This document shows, piece after piece, positions 12,401 through 24,500 of a stretch of 64,000 nucleotides of DNA. The first letter of the stretch is position 1. Each line of letters begins with the position of its first letter. Under the pieces are notes generated by a model that was not told the origin of the DNA, did no database searches, and saw nothing but the letters and a program-made list of their open reading frames with translations. A program made the translations under genes and the position numbers. The DNA is from Eudorina sp. 2006-703-Eu-15 (Eukaryota; Chlorophyta; Chlorophyceae; Chlamydomonadales; Volvocaceae). The stretch spans positions 188,501 through 252,500 of the forward strand of contig BDSI01000134.1 in NCBI GenBank assembly GCA_003117195.1, given 5' to 3'.

Positions 12401-15400
12401 TGCTGGAGATGCTTTCGGAGCGGAACCTGCTGTGTGAGTGGTCCGGGTCGGGCGGGTGTGTGTGGTCTCGGAGGCGCTCTGGCGGCGACTTGGGTGGCCC
12501 CGGGCTCAAGGCAACTGCCGATCAATTGGATGAAGCAACTGGCCATGGGCGAATCCGTGCCAATATGACAGAATGATAGCCATATGAGAACAGGGCCACA
12601 CACAAACGAGCCCCTCTATCCAGCGAACTTCCGCACACCTTTCCCCTCCCGCCCGTCCCCCCGGGCAGCATACGGCCCCGAAGGCAATGTGGTGGTTCCG
12701 GAGCCGCTGGCCAAACTGGACCCCAAGATCATCGACAACGTGTTCAATGAGGTGTTGGATCGCTCCGCCGCCATCACGTGGAACGACATCGCGGGGCAGG
12801 ACGCGGCCAAGAGGCTGGTGCAGGAGATGGTGGTGTGGCCGATGCTCAACCCGCAACTCTTCCGGGTGGGTGCGGGCCTGAGGGCAGCAGCCGGGGACGA
12901 GCGATGGTGGGGAGGGCCATCGCTCCGGTTGGGGCGTGCATTCGCTGCGTTGTCGGGTGTGGGTCGGGTCGTTGTCGGGTGTAGGTTGGAGCAGGTGGTT
13001 GCGACGAAAAACAGCACACAGACACACCCAGGGCGGGGGGGGAGCACGGAGGATGTATTTGGGTCTGGAGGGGTTCAGGTTGTGTCCCATTTAGGGCGTG
13101 CGGTGGGTCTGGGTTGGGGCTGGGCGGCTGAGGATGGGATCCAGAGGGACGGGGCCAACGAGCGGATGGGTCGCCTCCGTGTGCGTTTCGTTTCATCACA
13201 CCGGCCCGTGCCTGCGTGCCTCACCGGAGCTTGAGCTTGAACCCGTACCGCGCCGCAGGGAGCGCGGGCGCCGCCTCGGGGGCTGCTGCTCTTCGGGCCC
13301 CCCGGAACCGGTGAGTGGCGGATTTGAGAGGCGGACCCGCCGCAGGATACAGCAGGGGCTGCCCCAGAACGTGTTTGCCTTTGGGGCAGCCGCGCCAGGG
13401 ACAGAACCCTCCGATCCCTTGATTCCATGTATGCTCCGAAGTCCACCAGAGTAACGAAACGTGCGGCACCCGCAACAGCGTTTGCTGTATCTCCGCGCTT
13501 GTCGGCATGTACCGTTCGATTGGCGGCGCCCAAGAAAAAATGCCCAAGAACCTCCCGTCCTGAAACCCTGCGACGGCCGCGACCCCGTCCCTCCCGCCTC
13601 GAAGGCAAGACGCTGATCGGCAAGGCGGTCGCCGCCAACATCTCCGCCACCTTCTTCTCCATCTCCGCCTCCTCACTCACCAGCAAGTGGATCGGGGAGG
13701 GCGAGAAAATGGTGAGGGCGCGCGAGAGCTGCCGAATCACGGCAAGCGACCCAGGGCAGGCTCCGCCAGAAAACGCGGAGATCACAACACACAGCAAAGA
13801 GCATCCAACGGCCTGGTTCTCGACCGCTTCGTGCTCCCCCCCCCCCGCCCGTGGGTAGAATTCAGGGCAGCCGCCGCCGCCTCGTTGCCCGCCCCTCGGA
13901 CCTCCCTGTCCGGACCTCACGATGGGCTCCCGTCGGCTCCCGCGTCCCGCCCACAGGTCCGGGCGCTGTTCGCTCTGGCGGGCTGCCTGCAGCCCTCCGT
14001 CATCTTCATCGACGAGATCGACTCCCTGTTGTCGGCCCGCAAGGCGGAGGGTGCGGTGGCGGTTGGCACGGTTGGCGGTTAGGGGTTGCGTCGGAGAGCA
14101 CGCAGGCGGGTAGACGATGCCCCAGGCATCCAGCCAGCGCGGCACCTGCTGTCTGCACCATTGCAACGTTTCGCACCCGGATCTGGAAAACAGCTAGCTG
14201 GTAGCGGGGTCCGGCACGCAACCGCACCGTGCTGTCCCGCCGCCCGCCTCCCCCCCGGTCGCGCAGGCGAGCACGAGGCCAGTCGGCGGCTCAAGACGGA
14301 GATGCTGGTTCAGATGGACGGCTGCGACCCGGGCAGCGGGGAGCGACGGGTGCTGGTCGTTGGGGCCACCAACCGACCCGAGGAGCTGGATGAGGCGGCG
14401 AGGAGGTGACGCTGTCTCAAACAGAGTGCGGGCGTGTCCATGTCCGGGCGTGTTGAGCCGAGCAACCCGCCCGACCCATACCAGGCCCGTGATACCTACC
14501 AGTGGACCTGCTCGCGTGTGTGTGTATGTGTGTGTGTTTGTGTATGTTGTGTGTGTAGAGAAAAAACCCATCCATCTTGAGGTTTCTCATTAAACATCGG
14601 CGGCGCAGCGAGAGGGTCGTGCTGGAAAGCGCGCGAGGATCACACAGGCTGCCGGGGAATGTGCGGGCGGGCCCCTCTAGAGGCGACGTCATTGAACGCA
14701 AATGGACATATGGCGCAGCGTGTATGCATCCCCGTATGTATCTCCTTGGCTGGCCCCCACATGCGCCGCCCCGCCCCGTAGGCGCATGCCCAAGCAGCTG
14801 TACATTCCGCTGCCCTGCGCGGCGGCCCGGTACCAGATGCTGGCCAACGCCTTCAGGCAGGGGTGTGAGTGGGGCCGGAGGGGGGCCGGGCGGCAGCGGC
14901 ACCCCTAGCAGGAGGGGATGGGGACATCATGCTGCCGCCCCCGGATCGCACCTGTGGGGGGTGGTTGAGGGGTCGGTAAATCGGGCGGCCCTTAGTCCCT
15001 CCCCTGGAATGCGCCACTCCCTTTCCAACCCCTTCCCCCGAACACAACCTTCCGCAGCCGACGTGTCCACCAGTCTGAGCGAGGCCGACCTGGCCAAGAT
15101 CGTGGAGCGCACCGCGGGCTACAGCGGCAGCGACATGAAGAATCTGATCCAGGAGGCCTGCCAGGGGCCCGTGCGCGACCTCTTCCGCAGCCGCGGCAAC
15201 GTCACCAACGTGACCGCGGGGGACCTGCGGCCCGTCAACCTGCGGGACTTCCAGGCGGGTCGGGGGTTGGGGTTGGGGTGTGTTTAGAGAAGAGACCCGC
15301 CCGACCCAAACCAAGGGTGTGTGTGTGTGTGTGTGTGTGTTGGGGGGGGTCGGGGTCGGGGTTGGTGACTATTTGCGGTTTAGCTGTGTTGGTCGACATG

Positions 15401-16068
15401 AGGGGGTCGGGGGCCAGGGCCGGCACTCGCGACGTGACGGAGGGGTCCAGCTGCGAAGCTTTCGACCAAACCGGCGGAGACCGGCGCTCTTTGGTTTGGG
15501 CGCAGAGGCGCGCAGCGGACTGGGGTGCGTCCGCGGGGCGGCTGCCGACAGAGCCACGGGAGGGCGGAGGCAGGACGACAGCAATTGCGTTCTCGTTGGA
15601 AGCCCAGTCGACGTGCTCCAATCCATATGGGGTTGCACTTTGCACTGGGGCGGCTGCTCTGCCTGCTTATGGTTCGGAACCGCACCCGTGTTGGCGGAGA
15701 GGCGGACAGAATGCGGGGCGCCCAGGGCTGCTGACCAGAAGACAGAGTGGCCACTGCCGCCTTCCGGTCTCGCTCGGCGGGCACTGCACATTGCTCCCGG
15801 CGCGCTCGCCATCGCCCACCTCAGGCGCGCGTTACCCCCCCCCCCCTTCCCTCCCCTCCCTTCCCCGTGGTCCCCACAGATGGCGAGCAAGGCGCAGAAG
15901 CGCACCGTCTCAGACACGGAGGTGGAACGGTACGAGAAGTACGACAGTCAGTTCGGGGCCAAGTACGTGGACGAGCAGGGCGGCCCGGGAAGTGCCGCCG
16001 CCCAGGGCAGCGCGGGGCCGGGGGGGCCCGGCGGAGACATCGGGACGTCGGAGGAGGACTGGTGGTAG
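9437..16068 (+). CDS. FIGL1: Fidgetin-like protein 1, AAA ATPase
   Basis: Exons: 9437?-9823, 9950-10036, 10411-10557, 11039-11243, 11535-11893, 12184-12433, 12669-12865, 13259-13310, 13605-13711, 13957-14050, 14267-14405, 14782-14864, 15058-15254 and 15880-16068 (TAG). Phases agree at every junction, giving about 701 residues after the uncertain first exon. The FIGNL1 signature [16 protein letters not shown] is followed by a basic Gly-rich stretch and GFVPPF. Then come LDPKIID and [20 protein letters not shown], Walker A GPPGTGKT (split by an intron), the pore-side [20 protein letters not shown], Walker [42 protein letters not shown], and a Vps4-type C-terminus ending in [11 protein letters not shown]. 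Animal and plant FIGNL1/FIGL1 restrain RAD51/DMC1 filaments and limit crossovers. Two introns appear to use GC donors (11894, 15255). The extreme N-terminus is unresolved: a second good frame starts at 9486. Confidence 0.88.
10779..10846. repeat. 17-bp tandem repeat, 4 copies, in FIGL1 intron
   Basis: Four near-identical copies of GTCCATGCATCTGCAGC lie in the intron 10558-11038. Confidence 0.85.
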
Positions 16069-16300
16069 CCCCGACCGGTATGGCGATGCGATGCGATGCG
16101 AGAGGACAGCGCGGCGGACAGCCCCCCCTGGCAATGACCGTCCCCGTTACTCGGGTACTCGGGTACTCGAGCTGCATGGCATGGGCTGTCAGACCCGTCT
16201 GGCTGGTTTGGATGCTCACGTGTGCGGGCCAACGGCCCAGCCATCCGGGCTTCGACGCGTAGTACCGACCCGCGGCCGGTCCACGGTCCTTCTATTGACT

Positions 16301-16305
16301 TGTAA
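16301..16305 (+). terminator. TGTAA poly(A) signal for FIGL1
   Basis: TGTAA lies about 235 bases downstream of the FIGL1 stop codon, within the usual range for algal 3' UTRs. Confidence 0.6.
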
Positions 16306-17229
16306 TCCTTTTAATCCTTTGAATCTTTGAAAGGGTTAGGTTAGTTGCTGAGCCTCCACACGGGTGGGCACCGGTGCAGCGATGGGGACCACCCGCTGAC
16401 GGGTCGCAGCCATCACGGCAGAGCAGGCAGGATGATGTTGACCGGCTCGGCGGGCGCGGGAAGGGCTGGAGATAGGCGGAGGGGGGTGGGGGGGCAGAGA
16501 GTGAGTTAAGAGACGGGGATCGGCCCGGGGATGGGCAGCTGGGGTGGGTGGGAATGGGGCCAGTCGGGGTAGTGTAGGCTCAGGTGCGGCGGATGCACCT
16601 TGGGCGCAGGGCTGGCGATCCATGGTTGGGGAGCGCGCGGGGCCAGAGATGGAGGCGGTGATGCGGGGTGATTGATGCGGTGACGCGGGGTGCGGTGCGG
16701 TGCGGTGTGGTGCGGGTTGGCGGCTCTCCTACGGGAATATGTACTGTCTACGGCACTACGCACGCACCCCAGGCGGCCGCGGACGGGAACCGGGGTTCAA
16801 CGATGACGACAGGGCTTACTGAGGCACGTCGGGTGGGTGTGGCGAAAGCGGCGGCCTTTCGGTATCAGCCCCTGCAGGAGCTGTCCGGGAGAGCTGCCCG
16901 AGGTGCGCGGTGTCGGTGCTGATACCGCAGTGGGCAACGCTGGAAGAATTGCAGGGAGGGCCCGCGGTGGTGGTGAGGCGGCTGCGGGAAAGGGCTCCCC
17001 TGGCGACCCCTGGCGGAAAGCGCCGGCTGCGGCAGGGAACGGATGGGTACCGTATGTGGGGAGGGAGCCCAGGACGGTCCGATGGGGGACATCCATTCCG
17101 ACTTTCGCGGTTTCGGTGCATTCGGGCAGCTCACGGCGACACACCAAGGGGCCTCCGTGACAGCAGGGCTTGCCGCAATAACAAGTTGTAAACGACTTCT
17201 TGCAGGGCTGTTTGCATCATTATAACACG
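16306..17229. other. Intergenic, no supported gene
   Basis: GC-rich frames are open on both strands but lack motifs. A run of GGTGC/GGTGT pentamers sits at 16688-16715. A short inverted pair (GGTATCAGC at 16860, GCTGATACC at 16917) flanks about 50 bases. Confidence 0.4.
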
Positions 17230-18445
17230 ATGGAAAACTTTTATACTCCAAAGGGTGTGCCGTGTCCCTTTGACCTGGCAGCCGAGATCCGCAACGATGC
17301 CGACTGCAATGATGGCACGTGCCGGCGTAGGAGACCTGTGTCAATATCGGCGTAGCAACTGAAGGGATTTGCTGCGGTTTCGCGGCATGGGTTGCAATTC
17401 GCAACGACGCCAGCAAGTGCGCCCGCCACTGCGGAGGTCGATGTTACGGTTCCGACAAGTCCGACAGCTCAGACTGAGACCCACCGACCCGTGGGTCGTA
17501 GGGTCGCTTTGGATCGTGACTCTGCTGTCACAGATCCAAATGCTGCGCTGTCATGAAGGCCAGAGGCGAATCTATCAAGATACGAAACAGACCGTCTAAA
17601 ATAAAAGAAACAACCGAGCTTTTGCAGTGCCAGTACCGCTGATCTCAATCGCTCGAAAGCCTCCACTTTTCCTCTGTTGTCAGGATACGGAGCCCGACTT
17701 TCGCTTCACCAGCCAGCCAAGCGAAATGCAGCCGTGCACTGACCAGCCTCGCGTGCAGCGGCCGGAGGCGGACGAGGAGGTCGATCTGAAGAGCGCCCTG
17801 GAGCACAGCCCGGCAGTCCCGGACGACCAGAGCACATTGCAGCCGCACGGGGAGAAGCTCAAACGGAGCCCGGACGCGCCGGAGTACAACCCCAACATGG
17901 TGAGGGCCCGGCAGCGCGGCTCGGGGCGGCTCCAACGGGCCGCATGCGTCGGCACAGGTATCATCAGCTTGCACGCCGCGCGCGCTCCTCGTCCCCCTGA
18001 TGACAAACCCTCTTCAGCGGACGCGAATCACGGGACGAAAGTCGTGCATGCAGTCGCATTTTCTGTCCAGGCGCCTTCCACGGCAAATGCCATGGCCGGC
18101 GTGAATGACGGTCAGGGGTCTGGGACGGCCCAGAGGGCCGCGTCCCCGACCCCTGAATGCAGCCCAGGCTGCTTCCGTCCCTCCCCCCCCTTTGCGTTGT
18201 GCGCCTGCCCTGTGCCCTCTGCCGCCCTTCCAACTATGCACCACTCCGGAATGCCCGTCTGTGTGCGCCAGGAGCTGGTGGACACGAGCACCGACCAGCT
18301 GCGCGAACACAGCCTGGCCGAAGCGGTGCAGCGGGACCACCCGCTGCTGGACGACCAGCAAGGGACGCCCTACCACACGGCGGACAAGGCGGGCGGCAGG
18401 GGGCGGGAGGCGGGGCTGCCGCACAGCGGCCACGGCGGCCTCTGA
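17230..18445 (+). CDS. Small hydrophilic protein, unknown; two 3' exons resolved
   Basis: Exons 17684-17899 and 18272-18445 (TGA) join in phase 0 through a GTGAGG donor and a CGCCAG acceptor. They encode about 129 charged residues without a hydrophobic core, such as EADEEVDLKSALEHSPAV, GEKLKRSPDAPEYNPNM and ELVDTSTDQLREHSLAEAV. No family is recognised; the composition suggests an intrinsically disordered protein. A likely 5' start is the ATG near 17230 (MENFYTPKGVPCPFDLAAEI), followed by a Cys-containing stretch. A related frame (IRNDASKCARHCGGRCYG) appears at about 17397, sharing the IRNDA motif with the first. I could not place the splices joining this to 17684. A TGTAA follows at 18549. 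Confidence 0.45.
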
Positions 18446-18548
18446 GCGGCGGCGCGGCACCGTCAGACCCCGTGTATGAGAAAAGGAAACTGGGTCGCGA
18501 GATGATGATGATGATGACGATGCGGTAATACGATGGCGATGATGAAAG

Positions 18549-18553
18549 TGTAA
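18549..18553 (+). terminator. TGTAA poly(A) signal
   Basis: TGTAA lies 104 bases after the stop at 18445. Confidence 0.55.
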
Positions 18554-19798
18554 AGCTGCAGTGAATGGCGGTCGGAGCGGTCGGAGCTTGTGAGGATGTC
18601 TAGGGTTGGTAGAGACGCTGCTGCGATGCGCAGCGAATGGCAGGTGGACAAGCACGTTGTGGTGCGAAGAGAGGCCAGGAGAGGCGCCCGCGGCCAGCGC
18701 CCGCGGCCAGCGCCATTTACCAGCGCCACCCGCGCCAGCCAGCCCCACGTCCGCCCGAAACGCGAGGGACGGCCGCCGCGATGCCCCCTCGCGGGATGGG
18801 ATGTCACTTACGGGCAATAAATGGCCGGGTCCTGAGGCGGCAGTCGACGGCGTGACGTGACGTGACTTCCACCGTCTTGACCATGGCATGTGAGGGTGCC
18901 TGCATCCCTGTCTGCCTAATGGCCGGGGGGACGCCCCCTGAGGCCGCCTGGCTGGACTGGATGCGCTCCCTGGAGTCCTCCGTCGGACCGGCCGACGCCG
19001 CGGCTGTGTCTCGTAACTGGCAGGGCTTGGATGTTAATAACCGCCTGCGCTGATTATAACGGTGATTGCCGTATAATCCTGATTATCCTCTCAGTTGCCG
19101 GTGGCTCCGTCCTGGTAGATGGGGTGTTGCCCTGGGGGCGCACCACCAGGGACGGCGCATCCAGACCGTACGACTCGACTTTGTTCGCCATCCAGTGTAA
19201 ATGTGTAACGACGAACCAGACCAACCTCAACTCGTTGCAAGGGCGGCTGTGTTCCAAGCGTCTTAACGGACTTGGGACCGGCAACGCGCCGATTGAACGG
19301 AATTAAACATACCTTTTTACCGACGGATGCAGCCCGAGGGGCCCGACCCCAGTGCCGCATGGGAGTTTGCCCCACAGTTTCAGAGAGTGTGTTCCGAATG
19401 ATAGTGCACCCCCGCCGCGGGCCGTTTTCGTCAACCTTCCGCCGCGCTTCATAGCCCTCCGTCGCCTTGCCCTCTCGTGACAAGCAAAGCATCTGACGTG
19501 CGGCGACACCGCACATCCAACCCGAGGGGAAACCTGCTACAGGGTGCCGTCTCGCGTCAACCCCGGCGGAACCCACCCACCATCGCCGACGAACAGTCTC
19601 TTAACCCGTACGAACAATCCCGGCGAGCACGGAGCAACCCACATTGCTGGAATCAGTTGGGGCGGGTGGGTTCGGGAAGCTTACAGCGACCAGACCTCGA
19701 CCTCACTTACAGAGCGCTACCCGGTTCCTGTCTCCGTCCCTTTCATGGATGTAATGCACATCGCCGCCCGACCTCCCTCCGCCTGCATCCACTGGGCC

Positions 19799-19852
19799 CT
19801 GTCGCATGCCCCTGTCGCATGCCCCTGTCGCGTGCCCGTGTCGCGTGCCCCT
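19799..19852. repeat. 13-bp tandem repeat, about 4 copies
   Basis: Unit CTGTCGCATGCCC with CGTGCCC variants. Confidence 0.8.
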
Positions 19853-19884
19853 GCGCCCATACAGTGTATGGTGCGGAAGCTTCG

Positions 19885-19921
19885 GCTGTCATCGGTGACC
19901 CTAGCGGGGTCCGCTGTAACA
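19885..19921 (+). mobile_element. LINE/SINE-like tail repeat, copy 2 (diverged)
   Basis: CATCGGTGACCCTAGCGGGG then TCCGCTGTAAC matches the 5440-5513 and 33065-33125 copies at roughly 26 of 31 positions. It lacks the (CATT)n tail and is followed by AT-rich sequence. Confidence 0.35.
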
Positions 19922-21557
19922 TCCTTAATTATTACTAATGCCCCAGTTCCGGCCCCCGGCCCCCTCTCGAGGTCAGCCGCTCGTGACGTGGCGAGATACC
20001 GTAACCCTTCAGAGAGCCACAGCCAGCCGAACCCGTCCCCACGCGATGCGCCCAAACACGCGTCCGAGTGAACACTGCAACACCCCATGCTGCACTAATC
20101 GTACACTTGTCCTAGTCGTACATTTGTCTAACCCGCCCCTTCCCCCCCTTGGCCCCCCTGATGCCGCTCGACCACCTCTCCAGGGCGAACCGGAGATGCA
20201 ACACCAACCTGACTGCGTTTACTTCTGAAACAACCGGCCGCACAGCTCCAACCGCGCAAGCAGGCACAGGGTGCAGATCGAGAATACAGAAGACAGGGCG
20301 AGACACAGCCGCCGCAGCAGCAGCCGCAGCAGCAGCAGCGGCCGCCACGCGACGTGCGACGACCCCCGGCGCCACGGGCCGTCGTACGCGAGCCGTACAC
20401 GCCACGACGACCCCACGCCGCATCGGCTGGTCCAGCGCCGTCGCACCGGGGCGGCTCCCCGCCGGCCGCGAGACTGTCCCGGAGGCGAGACAACGTCGGA
20501 AAGCAGGACCGCACCTCGCGGGCAGCTTCCTCCGAAAGGCCCCGTCCTCGGCTCCGGGCGCTCCCGCAACACGCGACTCACAAGAGCGAGCACTCTCTGG
20601 CCCTCCCTGCCCCTCCCTGCCCCCCTCCCTTCACCTCTTGGTACATGAGAGAACACGACCCATCCCCCCTCCCCCGCCCGAAGCCGCACTCGCACCCCAT
20701 CGACACATATGCACGCTCACACTCCACACACTGCGCAACAACTCCTGACCCTCACAGACGTGCGGGCCTCGTTACGGCCCTTGCGTGTGATGACTACTAC
20801 CGGTGTATGTACGGTATATGGTTACATGCGTGCTGTCCGTGCTGTCCGTGCCGCCGGTCCAGCGCACATGCCTGCTGCTCGGGGGCCCCAGACGCCGCTC
20901 TCGGCCGCACCCCCGCTCCGCCCCCGTCCCCATCCCCGGCCCTCGCGGAGGCGGAGGCGGAGGCGGCACAAGGTGGCGACCTTCATGTTTCAGTTGAGAG
21001 CTGCCGTTCTTGCAGACGCATCAGGTCCTAGGGCCCCCACCCCCGCCAGGAATGTGACTACGCCTTTGGAACCTGCAGCGAAAGCCCTCCGCCGCCCCCA
21101 CCCCGAACGACTCCTGCTGGGAAAGGAGATTGGGAAGGGCTGCCGCCTCACCTGCCGCCATCCCGGCTGCCTCGCGATGCTATCCGCGTCCCTGGCAACG
21201 ACCGACGTGGCCTCGCGCCTCTAGTCGGCATCTAACGTCGCCTTCCCCGCATCCCCACACATCCTGGAGAGAAGAGGGAGAGAGAGAGGGAGACATGCTG
21301 CAGCCTGCGCGTCGCCGCACTCACAAGACGTCCGTTGCCCCATCCTGCCTGCTTGCTGTTGCGGCAAGTGCTGCGGCAATCATCCTGCTGCTGCTGTTGC
21401 TGCTCCATAGTCAACCTGCGCGCAACGCCACCCGGCCTGCCCTCCCCGGGCGTCGCCCGCTTCAGATCCGCGCCCAACGAGCAGCGCTGCTGGTTCTGGT
21501 GCTCGTGGCACAGCTGCCGTGACGGCATCTCCACCTCCACCTCCACCTCCACCCCAC

Positions 21558-24500
21558 TCACTCGTTCCAGAACGCCCCCAGGTTAGCGAGGGACTCCGCC
21601 ACCGCCGCCCGCATCGCCTCCTTGCTCTCCAACAACGGCACTCGCAGCTGGAAGAAACACGTGTGCGCCGCCAGCAGCACTGGACCCGACGGGCTGCGAG
21701 GTCCCGCCTCGGCGGGTCCCGGGCTTCCCACGGTAGGACTGCCGCCTCCGTCGCTTTGGCCGACGGACAGAGAGGGGACGTCGTTGCCGGCGCCCCCGCC
21801 TTCACCCACGCCGTTTCCACCGGCATGAGGATCGCCACCGGGGCTGCTGTCGCCGCCGGGGCTGTATGGTTCTGGTACTACGGCAGCGCTATCGCCGCTA
21901 CCGGTACTGCTGCTGCTGCTGCTGCTGCTGCTGCCGACGGTGACTGCAGGCTCGTCTGCGTTACCCGCGGCGGCGGCAGCGCCGCCGCTGCTGTCCCGAG
22001 CTTCGCCCTGCCCCGGGTCCGAGTCCGAATCCGTATCCGAAACGTCCGTGCTGCTCGTGTTGCCGGCGGAGCCTGCGAAGCCGTCGTCCCCCGGGCGAGC
22101 CGGCACGAGCTGCAGCTGCTGGCTGAGGTGCTTGAAGCCGCCGGCGGGCAGGTGGGAGATGCCCGTCCAGAACTGCAGCAGGCGCCGCTGCTCGTCGTTT
22201 TGGAGCTCCGAGACCACCTCCCAGAAGATCTCCAAGACAGCCTGCAACACCGCGGACCACCAAGCTGTTGTGGGCACACGAAGATCCCGAACTTGAGAGG
22301 CTGTTGAGGAGCCCCGACCCGCCTTCTAATCGCCCTGGCGGCGAGTACGGCCACCCAAACCCCGCACTGGTGCAAGCGCACCCCACGCCCCGCACCAGCC
22401 GTTGGCCCCCACACCACTTGTTCCTGACCCCCTCCTCATCATCTACGCACCCGCTCCTTATCCGTCTTGAAGGCTGGCGCGCTGGTATGGCTGCGCCAGG
22501 CGCCCACGTCGATGCCGCCGACCTCCCCGCCCAGGCGGCCGTTGAAGGCGGCGGCGCTCACGCAGCGCAGCTTCGCCGCCAGCTTCTCCACGCCGTCATC
22601 CACGCCGTCATAGTCGGAGCCGATCAGAACGTCCGCGAGGCCGGCCGCCAGCGCCTCCACCTGCACCCCGCCACACGCAAACACACACACACACACCCTC
22701 GCATGTCACGCACACAAACACATACGGGCAAAGTTTTGGGCGCTACTCGGCCCCTCGCATGTCACATACTCCTGTCCTGCCTGCCTAAGAACACACACAC
22801 ACACATACTTTTTCGCGGCTCAGCTTTTCTCCTTGACAACACACATACAGTCAAGGTATCAGGCGTGGCATCCACACCAACCCGCGCATTCCGGTCCAGC
22901 GAGAGAGAGGACGGACCGCCCTTGTCATCTGACCCGGCCCTCCTGTGCTTTGCCCGGGGATACCTCCAGCGCCAACGGAGCGAACCTCGGTGGCGCGCCG
23001 TGCGCCGCACGGCCACCCGCTTTGCCCACGTCCAGGAGGGGCGAGGAGGCGACGGCCCCTCCAAGTTGCAAGCCCCCCGCTGCAAGCCAACAACAGCCTA
23101 CAGCCAGTGCCCGGGCTCCACCTTCGTGCCTGCAGTGTTGTGGTCTGACTGGTGACGGGCTCGTGGGCCCCCCGGAAACCTTTGGAGGCGTAACCGCGCA
23201 GGCGCAGGCCCCCCAAAACCGCTCCTCACGTCTCCCCGGCTCGGTGCCGCCCGCCCGGTGCCGCCCGCCCGGTGCCGCCCGCCCGAACCACTCACTCACC
23301 GCGTCCAACGAGCAATCCTCCCCGGAGGAGTCGACGCCCTCGCCACCATTCTCGCCATCCTCCCCAGCAGCACCGGCCCCGGTGCCGCCGCCTCCGCCGA
23401 CGCCTCCGCCGCCGCTTCCGCCGCCGTCGCCGTCGCCGCTGCGGCCGGCGGTCGCGGCCCCGGGCCCTCCGCCCAACATGAGCTCCGCGTGTTCGGAGCT
23501 GCAGCCCCAGGTGCAGTAGAAGCGGAGCAGGCGGTCCAGGTAGTTGCGGCGGTTCGCGGCCGTCACGCCGACCTCCTCCCCCTTGCCGCCGGGCAGCAGC
23601 GGCACTTCGTGTGTCAGGCCCAGCTGGCCGCACGACGCGACGAAGGTGAGGCCCAGCGCTGCGCGCACCCCGGGGGGATCGGGGCCTCAAACAAGGGGGA
23701 TGTCGGATGTGTGGCCGTGGGCGTGCGCGTGTACGTAGCAGCGCGTGCTCGTGCGCGTGCGTGCGTGCGTGCGTGTGTGCGTGTGTGCGTGTGTGACGAT
23801 GACACTATGGACTGGGTCGTGTGGCACATCAACGCAGCGGCCCTGTCCGGTGCTCCCTCATCCCATCATCCCATCATCCCATCATCTGCGATCTCATGAC
23901 CCCTACTAGACCCCGTCCGCTCTTTCGTCCGCGCGCGCGGCCTTGAGAGAGCCCCGCACCGGACAGGTCGGGAGGTCAAGGGCCCCGTTTCCCCGACGTT
24001 TCCCCGACGTTTCCCCGACGTTTCCCCGGCGTTGCCCCGACGTCACCGCGCGCAAAACGTACCCTCCACGTCCCTCGCCGCCGCGATCTGGGCGCAGGTG
24101 GCCGCGAGGCGGGGCTCCAGCTGCGCAAGGTCCGCCATGCCCAGACGGGCCCGCCCCGCCCCGCCGGGGTGCTGCAGCAGCTTGAACAGCGCCGTGGACA
24201 GGTGGAAGCCCAGCGGCACGCCGGCGCGCATGGCCAGGCCTGTCGTCGGTGCAGCGGCGATGGAGGGGAGTGAGGGAGAAAGGAGGGGGCGGCGGTCAAG
24301 ACAGGCTGGCGGGCGAACGATTGTCTCTTCGGTGAGAGCCATGCGATGCACACAAACCCGGCCATGCGCCTTCCAACCGCTACATGCTATCACGGCAGCC
24401 TACAAATCCCATTTCCGGTGCACCATTGCCCCGTGCACAATCCCCGGTGCAGCAGTAGTAGTCGTAATGCAGTGCACACTGCACGGCGGGGCCCCCCTCT

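Larger units (their letters stand above)
18554..21557. other. Convergent intergenic region and HECT 3' UTR
   Basis: The gap lies between the + strand gene ending at 18445 and the minus-strand HECT stop at 21558. It contains a 13-bp tandem repeat (about 19799-19852), the weak third copy of the dispersed tail repeat (19885-19921), a CAG/GCC-rich run (20311-20345) and a minus-strand TGTAA (TTACA at about 20820) that could end the HECT transcript. The open frames are compositional, and I see no supported gene. Confidence 0.45.

Noticed and set aside
24063..24239. Alternative reading that the HECT pieces belong to two genes split by the minisatellite intron
   Set aside because: Exons on both sides give adjacent HECT motifs (SFEDEMAYGDG then GVVREWLTEV) with matching phase 1, so they form one gene.
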